From: Candidatus Gastranaerophilales bacterium
GTDB lineage: Bacteria > Cyanobacteriota > Vampirovibrionia > Gastranaerophilales > Gastranaerophilaceae
Length of the DNA: 57,270 bases
Reading direction: 5' to 3'
NCBI GenBank assembly: GCA_944322745.1
Contig: CALUPV010000011.1
Location: forward strand, 1-57,270
Shown: positions 6,984-15,819 of the stretch, piece by piece
How the letters are laid out: each line of letters begins with the position of its first letter
Numbering within the stretch: the first letter of the stretch is position 1
Program-made: the position numbers and the translations under genes
Notes under the pieces: generated by a model
What the model was told of the DNA's origin: nothing
Seen by the model: the letters and a program-made list of their open reading frames with translations, nothing else
Databases searched by the model: none

Positions 6984-8333
6984 TTAGTATCTTTCCAAGT
7001 ACATATCAAGTTCGTATTTCGTTACTGCGGTTCTGTATCCTTCCCATTCTTTTAATTTTGATTGCATAAATTCTTTAAATATATGCTCTCCTAATGCCGA
7101 TTTTACAATTGCACTCTTTTTCATTAACATTAATGCTTCATACAAACTTCCGGGTAATGTTTCAATTTTTGCACGTTTACGTTCTTTATCATCCATTTTG
7201 AAAATATTTTTATCAATATCTAATGGCGGTTTTGTTTTCTTTTCTACACCATCTAAAATTGCTTCTAATATTACAGCTAAAGCTAAATATGGGTTGCAAG
7301 ACGGATCTGGCGATCTTAACTCAACTCTTGTTGCGTTACCTCTTTTAGCAGGAACTCTTATTAATGCAGAACGATTAGCCAAAGACCAAGCTAAATATAC
7401 AGGAGCCTCATATCCGGGAACTATTCTTTTATAGCTGTTTACTGTTGGATTTGTTACTGCAGTAAAACTCTTTACATGGTCTAATAGTCCACCTATAGCA
7501 TAAAGTGCGGTTTCGGATAATTGATGTGCACGCTTTGCATCATAGAATGTATTTTTTCCATTTTTAAATAATGATAAGTTGCAATGCATGCCAGAACCAT
7601 TTATACCAAATATAGGTTTGGGCATAAATGTGGCATGTACGCCCATTTTATTTGCAACAGCTTTTACCGCATATCTGAATGTAATGATATTATCTGCACT
7701 TGTTAGCGCATCTTCATATTTAAAGTCAATTTCATGTTGTCCTTCTGATACTTCGTGATGGCTTGCTTCAACTTCAAAGCCCATCGCAGTTATTGTCCTG
7801 ACAATTTCTTTTCTTATATTTTCACCCATATCATCCGGGGCTGTATCATAATAGCCGGCTCTATCGTGAGTGTTTGTTGTAGGAAATCCGTTTTCATCTC
7901 TTTTAAATAAGAAAAATTCAGCTTCAGGTCCTACATTCATTTCATAGCCCATATCTTTTGCTCGTTTTAGAACTCTTTTTAAGTTTGAACGAGGACAACC
8001 TTCGAATGGTGTTCCATCCGGATTATGAATATCGCATATTAATCTTGCTACATTTGTTCCTGCTGCTTTATCTTCTCTGAACGGAAGCAATGTAAATGTT
8101 GCTAAATCAGGATAAAAGTACATATCTGAAGTTTCAATATTTCTGAACCCTTTTATTGATGATCCATCTAACATACATTCATTATTTAATATTTTATCAA
8201 GCTGTGAACTCGGTAAAGACATGTTTTTTACTTGTCCGTTAATATCACAGAATTGCAACTTAATAAATTCAACTTTTTTCTCTTTTACAATTTTTCTGAT
8301 TTCTTCAGCTGTGTACTGTTTTCTTCCTGCCAT
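6984..8333 (-). CDS. glnA: Glutamine synthetase, type I
   Basis: It makes glutamine from glutamate, ammonia and ATP in the cytoplasm and is the main ammonium-assimilation step. The N-terminal beta-grasp domain and the catalytic domain are complete: G-P-E-A-E-F-F-L-F, H-H-E-V-S-E-G-Q-H-E-I-D, G-S-G-M-H-C-N, N-P-x-V-N-S-Y-K-R and an R-x-P metal/substrate segment. At about 449 residues it is the short GSI-alpha form. It lacks the C-terminal adenylylation-loop sequence typical of the enterobacterial GSI-beta type. Where Bacillus reads GFVRIEE near its feedback-inhibition Arg, this protein reads GFRNIET. ATG at 8333 with AAAGGT upstream is preferred over the TTG at 8357. The divergent region to nadE carries palindromic repeats. 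Confidence 0.95.
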   Translation of the reverse strand: MAGRKQYTAEEIRKIVKEKKVEFIKLQFCDINGQVKNMSLPSSQLDKILNNECMLDGSSIKGFRNIETSDMYFYPDLATFTLLPFREDKAAGTNVARLICDIHNPDGTPFEGCPRSNLKRVLKRAKDMGYEMNVGPEAEFFLFKRDENGFPTTNTHDRAGYYDTAPDDMGENIRKEIVRTITAMGFEVEASHHEVSEGQHEIDFKYEDALTSADNIITFRYAVKAVANKMGVHATFMPKPIFGINGSGMHCNLSLFKNGKNTFYDAKRAHQLSETALYAIGGLLDHVKSFTAVTNPTVNSYKRIVPGYEAPVYLAWSLANRSALIRVPAKRGNATRVELRSPDPSCNPYLALAVILEAILDGVEKKTKPPLDIDKNIFKMDDKERKRAKIETLPGSLYEALMLMKKSAIVKSALGEHIFKEFMQSKLKEWEGYRTAVTKYELDMYLERY

Positions 8334-8445
8334 AAAAATTTTACCTTTCTTTTTCAAAAACTTTTAATGTTTTTATTATAATACTCCTTGGAAAAATTAC
8401 AAGTGAAAAATTGCACTTTAACAAAAAATGCACAAAAAAATTAAC

Positions 8446-8512
8446 AAAAACGTCGTTTTTTTAGTGCAAATCTTCTTAAAAATGATGTTTTTGCGCTAAA
8501 AATGGTGTTTTT
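8446..8512. promoter_or_regulatory. Three AAAAA-N5-TTTTT palindromic repeats between glnA and nadE
   Basis: AAAAACGTCGTTTTT (8446-8460), AAAAATGATGTTTTT (8478-8492) and AAAAATGGTGTTTTT (8498-8512) are related 15-mers in the 239-base divergent promoter region. Copies of TTAACAAAAAATGCA flank them, at about 8419 and 8511. They look like operators for a regulator of nitrogen metabolism but do not match the NtcA (GTA-N8-TAC) consensus. The regulator is unknown. Confidence 0.5.
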
Positions 8513-8572
8513 AACAAAAAATGCAATTTTTATATTTTTTGACTATTTTTTTTGATTGCAGATAATTAAATT

Positions 8573-10345
8573 ATGAATAAAATAGTTTTAGCTCAAATAG
8601 ATACTATAGCAGGTAATATTAAACATAATACAGAAAAAATTATTAACTGTATTAATAGCGCAAAAGAAAATAAGGCGGATTTAATAATATTCCCCGAACT
8701 CGTACTTATAGGATATCCTTTTGGTGATATTATCATGAGACATAAAGCAGTTATTGCGCAACAATTAACCGCTTTAGAAAAAATAACATTAAATACGCAA
8801 AATATTACTGCACTTGTCGGTTTTGCTGAACCAACTAATGCTTCTGATAAAAAACCATTTTACAATTCTGTTGCCGTAATTCAAAACGGAAAAATAATTA
8901 ATATTGTAAGAAAAAGATTACTTCCAAATTATGGAGAATTTAATGATTACAGATATTTTGAACCATCAAAAGAAGTTTCTGAATTACTTGAAATAAATGG
9001 CGAAAAATACGGAATCTTAATCTGTGAAGACAGTTTTAACGATAAATCTTTCTTTAAAGATGAATGCATTTATAATGTTGATCCCGTTTCAGAACTTATG
9101 AAAAAAAATCCGGCAACATTAATAAATTGTTCTTGTTCTCCATCTAGAACAGGAAAAGAATTTATGAAAAATTCTCTTTTTTCATCGATTGCAAAGAAAT
9201 ATCAGGTTAATTATATTTATGTTAATAAATCAGGTTATGCTGATAACTTAAGCTTTGACGGAACATCTAGAATATATAACCAAAATGGTGAACTAACACT
9301 TAGAGCAAAATCTTTTGAAGAGGATTTCATTATAACTGACAATTTGACAGGTGTAGTTAATACTCTCCCTATCGGTATGGACAAAGAAATTAAACAAAAC
9401 AAGTTTGATTTGGACTATACAAATGATTTAGATAGAACATATAAAAGTATAGTATTTGGGATTAAAGAATATTTTAAAAAGAATGGTTTTAAAAAAGCTG
9501 TTCTTGGGCTATCTGGTGGACTTGATTCAACAATCAGTTGTGTACTTCTTGTTGATGCATTAGGAAAAGAAAACGTATTCGGTGTTTCTATGCCAAGCAG
9601 AATTACATCTCAAGCAAGTAAAAATGATGCTAAAATTCTAGCAGAAAATCTTGGTATTAATTTTATTGAGATTCCTTTGGCAGAAAGTATCGATGCTACC
9701 AAAAATATGCTTAATTATGCTTTTGATAACATAAATACTGATAAGTATGAAAAATCTACAACAATTGAAAATCTTCAAGCAAGAACAAGAGCAACTTTGT
9801 TGTGGAGTATAGCAAACGAACATAAAAACATGCTTCCTATTGCTACAAGTGATAAATCAGAAGCATATATTGGCTATGCTACCGTAAATGGTGATATGTC
9901 AGGCGGTTTTGCTCCTATTGCAGATGTAACTAAAACTAAATTGTTTGCATTGGGTGATTTCTTGAATAAAAATAGAATACAAAAAAATGCAATCCCTCAA
10001 GCAATATTAGAAAAACCACCAGGCGCTGAATTAAAAATTAATCCGAAAACTGGAAAAACTGTTTGTGCAGAAGAAGATAATATGCCTTATCCATTCTTAG
10101 ATGAGATTATTTGGTATGTTGAAAATTATGGGTATGGTTATAATGATTTTATTAATCATAACTTCTTTTATGAAAAAAATAATCCGGTTTCAAAAGAACA
10201 GAAGGAAGAATGGCTTAATAAGTTCTTTTGGAAACAGCACTGTGCTGTGTTCAAATGGCATATAATTCCTCCATCTGTTGTTATTGATATGCATTCAATA
10301 AACTCTGTTGAATATCGTCAGCCAATAATTTCCAAAATTTATTAG
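8573..10345 (+). CDS. nadE: Glutamine-dependent NAD+ synthetase
   Basis: The 590-residue two-domain enzyme converts nicotinate adenine dinucleotide to NAD+ with ATP and glutamine. Residues about 1-265 are a nitrilase-type glutaminase with the Glu-Lys-Cys triad: F-P-E-L (Glu), R-K-R-L-L-P-N-Y-G (Lys) and L-I-C-E-D-S (Cys). Residues about 285-590 are the ammonia-dependent synthetase with the ATP loop L-S-G-G-L-D-S near residue 316 and T-S-D-K-S-E. It uses glutamine directly, so its placement opposite glnA makes metabolic sense. A convergent-gene terminator follows. Confidence 0.95.
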   Translation: MNKIVLAQIDTIAGNIKHNTEKIINCINSAKENKADLIIFPELVLIGYPFGDIIMRHKAVIAQQLTALEKITLNTQNITALVGFAEPTNASDKKPFYNSVAVIQNGKIINIVRKRLLPNYGEFNDYRYFEPSKEVSELLEINGEKYGILICEDSFNDKSFFKDECIYNVDPVSELMKKNPATLINCSCSPSRTGKEFMKNSLFSSIAKKYQVNYIYVNKSGYADNLSFDGTSRIYNQNGELTLRAKSFEEDFIITDNLTGVVNTLPIGMDKEIKQNKFDLDYTNDLDRTYKSIVFGIKEYFKKNGFKKAVLGLSGGLDSTISCVLLVDALGKENVFGVSMPSRITSQASKNDAKILAENLGINFIEIPLAESIDATKNMLNYAFDNINTDKYEKSTTIENLQARTRATLLWSIANEHKNMLPIATSDKSEAYIGYATVNGDMSGGFAPIADVTKTKLFALGDFLNKNRIQKNAIPQAILEKPPGAELKINPKTGKTVCAEEDNMPYPFLDEIIWYVENYGYGYNDFINHNFFYEKNNPVSKEQKEEWLNKFFWKQHCAVFKWHIIPPSVVIDMHSINSVEYRQPIISKIY

Positions 10346-10370
10346 ATAATACTAAAATAATATACAAAAT

Positions 10371-10402
10371 AAAACTCCCAACTTCTTACAGTTGGGAGTT
10401 TT
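10371..10402. terminator. Bidirectional terminator between nadE and the permease
   Basis: AAAACTCCCAACT (10371-10383) and AGTTGGGAGTTTT (10390-10402) form a 13 bp stem with a 6-base loop. A/T runs on both sides let it end both convergent transcripts. Confidence 0.92.
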
Positions 10403-10407
10403 ATTAT

Positions 10408-11961
10408 TTATTTTGTGGTAATCTTATTTTCCTCACTCTGAGATTCAGCTTGAATCTTTATTGGAACTTCTTTTCTACTATTTTGGTAACCATACATAAA
10501 ATAGATTACTATACCTATTACAAGCCATAAAGGGAACAAGAATGCGGATGTTTTAACCTCTCTTAATGCAACAAACATTAATCCAGAACAGAAAACAGCA
10601 CCAATTATTGGGAACCAAGGACAACAAGGAACTTTAAATGGTCTTTCTCTGTTTGGCTCTGTTTTTCTTAAAATCAAAATACCTATACAAACAATTACGA
10701 ATGATGTAAACGTACCAAAAATAGCAAGTTCAGCAGCTACCTGCATATTGATAAACAATGAGCCTATTAACATCAAAATTGTTGATAATATTGTTATAAC
10801 CCAAGGTGTTTGGAATTTTGGATGGACTTCTTTCATTACAGATGGAAGCAAACCATCACGAGCCATTGCCAGTAGTATTCTTGTTGTACCAAATTGAAGC
10901 ACTAAAAGAACAGACGTCAAACCAGCCAAAGCACCAATTGCAATAGCACCGGCAAACCAATCTTGACCAACAAAACTCATTGCTGCTGCAATTGGAGCTT
11001 TTAAGTCTATTTGACTCATTGGAATCATTCCAGTTAATACAAAAGTAACAAAACAATATATCAAAGAACATATTACTAATGAACCAATTAAGCCTATGGG
11101 TAAATTCTTTTGCGGATTTTTTGTTTCTTCTGCAGCAGTAGAAATTGCATCAAAACCAATATATGCATAAAACATTGCAAATGCACCCATTAAAATCCCT
11201 TTTATTCCCGTTGGGCAAAATGGAGTCCAGTTTTCCGGTTTTACATAAAAAGCACCAACACATACAAATAATGCAATAACTATTATTTTTACAAGAACCA
11301 TTATTTTAGCAAAATTTGCTGATTCTTTTATCCCCTTTAATAATACTAATGAGATTATCATAATAATTATCATTGCGGGTAGATTCATACATATTGGGAT
11401 ACCTAATATGTGAGGAATACTTTCACCGCTTGCTAAGGCTGTTTGATAATCATTTACAAGCCACGCAGGAGGATTTTTCATTACTTCCGGCAGAAAAGGA
11501 AAACCTTCAAAAAACTTAATCAAATATCCTGACCAGCTTGCGGCAACTGCAATTGTTCCAATCGCATATTCAAGCATTAAAACCCAGCCCATCATCCAAG
11601 CTGCAAATTCTCCCATCGTAGCATATGTATATATATATGCACTGCCTGAAACAGGTATCATTGAAGCAAATTCTGCATAACATAATGCCGGAAATATACA
11701 GGCTATTGCTACTAAAAATATTGATATTACTAATGCCGGTCCTGCTCCTACTCTTTCTGTTGTTCCAATAACAGCAGAACCTATCATTACAAATATCCCT
11801 GCACCTATTATGGCGCTTATTCCTAAAATTATCAAATCAAATGCATTTAAGGTTTTCTTTAAACCACCCGCGGCAGATTGTTCTAAAAATTCATCCGGAT
11901 TTTTCTTTCTTAGAAGATTTGATACAAATTTTCCTAATAAATCTTTCTTGGTGGTTTGCAT
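10408..11961 (-). CDS. APC-superfamily amino-acid permease (cationic amino-acid transporter type)
   Basis: The 517-residue inner-membrane protein has about 12-14 membrane segments. The family signature I-I-G-A-G-I-F-V-M-I-G occurs in the first segment (residues 50-60), and Y-A-E-F-A-S-M-I-P-V-S-G-S-A-Y in the third. Both are characteristic of the CAT branch (YfnA-like, mammalian CAT-like), which imports amino acids with protons. The substrate cannot be told from sequence. AAGGAAA lies nine bases before ATG. It stands alone between the bidirectional terminator and glyQ. Confidence 0.9.
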   Translation of the reverse strand: MQTTKKDLLGKFVSNLLRKKNPDEFLEQSAAGGLKKTLNAFDLIILGISAIIGAGIFVMIGSAVIGTTERVGAGPALVISIFLVAIACIFPALCYAEFASMIPVSGSAYIYTYATMGEFAAWMMGWVLMLEYAIGTIAVAASWSGYLIKFFEGFPFLPEVMKNPPAWLVNDYQTALASGESIPHILGIPICMNLPAMIIIMIISLVLLKGIKESANFAKIMVLVKIIVIALFVCVGAFYVKPENWTPFCPTGIKGILMGAFAMFYAYIGFDAISTAAEETKNPQKNLPIGLIGSLVICSLIYCFVTFVLTGMIPMSQIDLKAPIAAAMSFVGQDWFAGAIAIGALAGLTSVLLVLQFGTTRILLAMARDGLLPSVMKEVHPKFQTPWVITILSTILMLIGSLFINMQVAAELAIFGTFTSFVIVCIGILILRKTEPNRERPFKVPCCPWFPIIGAVFCSGLMFVALREVKTSAFLFPLWLVIGIVIYFMYGYQNSRKEVPIKIQAESQSEENKITTK

Positions 11962-12029
11962 TTGTTATTTCCTTTTCATTTCTCATTATCGCAGCGGGAA
12001 TTATTTTATAATTCCTTGCGCTCTACTCT

Positions 12030-12920
12030 CTATACATTACAATGTTGCTTTTTTAATAGTGGAAAACCTAGTTCCTCTCTTTGATCTACATATAATTTTG
12101 CAACCATTGCCGCCATTCTTCTTACTCTGTTTATATAATTTATTCTTTCATCTCTGCTTATTACACCTCTTGCATCAAGCAGATTGAATGTGTGTGAACA
12201 TTTCAAAACATAATCATATGCCGGAAGTACTATTTTGGCCTCTACGCAAGATTCAACTTCTGCTTGAAATAAATCAAACATTTTAAACAATCTTTCTGCA
12301 CTTGAATATTCAAAATTGTATTTTGATTGTTCTATCTCATTTTGCAAATAGATTTCACCATATTTTAATTCTTTATTCCACATAACGTCATATACAGAAT
12401 CAACGTTCTGTAAATACATTGCTATACGCTCAAGTCCATATGTTATTTCAAGTGCAACAGGTTTGATTTCTAAACCGCCTACTTGTTGAAAATATGTAAA
12501 TTGGGTAATTTCCATGCCATCTAACCATACTTCCCAACCTACACCGGCTGCACCTAATGTCGGTGACTCCCAGTTATCTTCAACAAATCTTACATCATGC
12601 TTTGATAAATCAATACCCATTGCTTCTAAGCTTCTTAAGTATAATTCTTGAGAATCTTTGGGGGATGGTTTTAAAATTACTTGATATTGAAAATAATGAC
12701 CTAATCTGTTTGGATTTTCTCCGTATCTTGCATCTGTTGGTCTTCTGCAAGGTTCTACCATTGCTGTATTCCAAGGCTCTGGGCCCAATGAACGTAAAAA
12801 TGTTGCAGGGTTCATCGTGCTTGCACCCTTCTCTATATCATATGGCTGTTGTATTATACATCCGTAATCAGACCAAAATTTTGACAAATTTAATATTAAT
12901 TCTTGAAATGTTAAACCCAC
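12030..12920 (-). CDS. glyQ: Glycyl-tRNA synthetase alpha subunit
   Basis: This is the catalytic alpha subunit of the bacterial alpha2-beta2 glycyl-tRNA synthetase. Landmark stretches are [20 protein letters not shown] and [11 protein letters not shown]. The frame extends to a TTG at 12971. The GTG at 12920 (AGAGGA about 9 bases upstream, then G-L-T-F-Q-E-L) gives 296 residues and best matches family N-termini, while the ATG at 12947 is an alternative. The beta subunit glyS is not adjacent, unlike in many genomes. The 250 bases upstream to the gap terminator show no T-box or other feature that I could find. Confidence 0.93.
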   Translation of the reverse strand: MGLTFQELILNLSKFWSDYGCIIQQPYDIEKGASTMNPATFLRSLGPEPWNTAMVEPCRRPTDARYGENPNRLGHYFQYQVILKPSPKDSQELYLRSLEAMGIDLSKHDVRFVEDNWESPTLGAAGVGWEVWLDGMEITQFTYFQQVGGLEIKPVALEITYGLERIAMYLQNVDSVYDVMWNKELKYGEIYLQNEIEQSKYNFEYSSAERLFKMFDLFQAEVESCVEAKIVLPAYDYVLKCSHTFNLLDARGVISRDERINYINRVRRMAAMVAKLYVDQREELGFPLLKKQHCNV

Positions 12921-13222
12921 GATTAATAGTCCTCTTTTCTTTGACATCTTAGCTTTAATATTGTATACCAACCAAAAAAAAATTTAAAGAAAATTATTGT
13001 ATTTTATACACTTCTTCTTTTCTGGTTTTTCATTACCTTTAATTTATTTGGCTTTTTTTTTAATTTTTTATTAAATTCACCAAGATTCCTATAATATTTG
13101 ATGTAAAAATTTAAAAAAATCAAAATTTATTTGCCATTTTTTCTTATTTTTTAGTAAAAAATTAAATAGTCGTATTGTTAAGTAGTGTTAAGTTTAGTAG
13201 CTAAAAAATTCTATACAAGAAA

Positions 13223-13248
13223 AAATGGACTGCTAACGCAGTCCATTT
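13223..13248 (-). terminator. Terminator of gap
   Basis: AAATGGACTGC (13223-13233) and GCAGTCCATTT (13238-13248) form an 11 bp stem with a TAAC-type loop. On the minus strand it is followed by a T run, 24 bases after the gap stop codon. Confidence 0.92.
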
Positions 13249-13271
13249 CAATTTGAAAGTTTTATATCAAA

Positions 13272-14327
<1,056 letters not shown>

Positions 14328-14461
14328 TTATAAATTAAACATAACCTAAATTCAAGTATATTCATGAAACTTTCGGAATCTTATTCTTTCTACATTTAGA
14401 TTTCTATATGGCTTCATTTTTCTGATATAATGTTTACAGAAATGAAAGAGATACAAATTAT

Positions 14462-15106
14462 ATGACAACAAAATTTTCAACAAAGACACCTAAAAGTTTT
14501 AATATATGGAGAAAAACATTTCAATATATTGTTTGCAATTTGGTTATACTCAATGTAATAAGAACCAAATACAACTTATTAAAGACAGAAGGTTTAGAAA
14601 ACATAGATAAAAACAAGAAATTTGTTATAGCTAGCAACCATATTACAGGATTTGATCCTTTTCTTGTTGCAGCTTGTTTGAATTTAACTATAGCTTATAT
14701 GGCTAAAGTTCAACTTTTTGAAACTTTTTGGTCAATGCTTTTGATGGATTGGTGTGGAGCTTTTGCTGTTGATAGAGATAAAGTTGATGTATCTACAATC
14801 AAAACTGCTCTTTCCATAAAAAAAACAAGTTGGAACCTTGGTCTTTTTCCACAAGGAACAAGATGTAATAATGGAAAGCTTGAGAATATAACAAAAGGGT
14901 TTGCTTCAATAGCAAAGAAAATGAATGCCGATATTCTTCCTGTGGGTATTATTGTAAAAGAAAACCCCAATTCTAAAAAGAAAGATCTACAGTTAAAAGT
15001 AGGTGCTGCAATATCTTGTAATACGTCAGTTGATGAAATAGTTGAAAATTGGGCACAAGAGGTCAGTAAATTAGCGGAACTGGAATATATTCCTTCTACA
15101 AACTAG
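14462..15106 (+). CDS. plsC: 1-acyl-glycerol-3-phosphate acyltransferase family protein
   Basis: This 214-residue PlsC-family acyltransferase transfers an acyl group to lysophosphatidate or a similar lipid at the inner membrane. Motif I N-H-I-T-G-F-D (HX4D) is at about residues 59-65. Block III appears as F-P-Q-G-T-R rather than the usual F-P-E-G-T-R. A hydrophobic stretch lies at about 23-36. The gene is followed after 14 bases by a paralogue, so the two probably form an operon with related substrates. Confidence 0.85.
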   Translation: MTTKFSTKTPKSFNIWRKTFQYIVCNLVILNVIRTKYNLLKTEGLENIDKNKKFVIASNHITGFDPFLVAACLNLTIAYMAKVQLFETFWSMLLMDWCGAFAVDRDKVDVSTIKTALSIKKTSWNLGLFPQGTRCNNGKLENITKGFASIAKKMNADILPVGIIVKENPNSKKKDLQLKVGAAISCNTSVDEIVENWAQEVSKLAELEYIPSTN

Positions 15107-15120
15107 AAAGATTATACAAA

Positions 15121-15819
15121 ATGGAAACTAAAAAAAAGAACTACACCAAAAGAGAAGTATCAGATTTTACCGAAAATAAATATAAATTTCAATTGTTCGG
15201 AAGATGGCTTGTTCCTAATACACTTATGCCAATATTTTATAAGATAGAATATATAGGAAGAGAAAATATTCCCCAAGATAGGAATTTTATTGTAGCACCA
15301 AATCATATATCTTATTTTGACCCATTTCTAGCCGGTGAAGCCGTAAAACAACCTATTGCATTTATGGGGAAAAAGGAACTTTTTGAAAACCAAATATTAG
15401 CTTTCTTATTAGATGGTTTAGCCTGCTTTGCGGTAAACCGAGAAAAACTTGAAGTTTCTACAATCAAAACTGCTTTGAATATTTTTAAAACAGATCGTTG
15501 GAGACTTGGAATATTTCCTCAAGGCGGAATTAGAAGAACAAAGAGAATAGAAAATATAAACAAAGGTTTTGCAGTAATTGCAAAACAAATGAAAACAGAT
15601 ATTCTTCCCATTGGTATAACAGGCTGCGAACAATATAATTGGATTCCGTTTAAAGGACATGTAAAAGTTTCCATAGGGGAACCAATATCTTATAATCAAG
15701 AATTGGAAGATATAATAGATGAATGGAGTCGTAAAGTAGCTGATTTGACAAATTATTCATATGCTAATGATGAACATCAATCTATTGAAAAACAAAAAAC
15801 AGAAGAGACCAAAGCTTAA
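15121..15819 (+). CDS. plsC: 1-acyl-glycerol-3-phosphate acyltransferase family protein (second copy)
   Basis: The 232-residue paralogue of the preceding gene has HX4D in N-H-I-S-Y-F-D and the altered block F-P-Q-G-G-I-R, again with Gln in place of Glu and with Gly replacing Thr. The region K-G-F-A-V-I-A-K-Q-M is shared with the first copy, so the pair arose by tandem duplication. Its C-terminal tail is charged. It overlaps the convergent cheA stop by four bases. Which of the two is the true PlsC cannot be decided from sequence. Confidence 0.83.
   Translation: METKKKNYTKREVSDFTENKYKFQLFGRWLVPNTLMPIFYKIEYIGRENIPQDRNFIVAPNHISYFDPFLAGEAVKQPIAFMGKKELFENQILAFLLDGLACFAVNREKLEVSTIKTALNIFKTDRWRLGIFPQGGIRRTKRIENINKGFAVIAKQMKTDILPIGITGCEQYNWIPFKGHVKVSIGEPISYNQELEDIIDEWSRKVADLTNYSYANDEHQSIEKQKTEETKA

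Noticed and set aside
12948..13221. T-box riboswitch upstream of glyQ
   Set aside because: No T-box consensus, specifier loop or terminator/antiterminator pair could be found in the leader.
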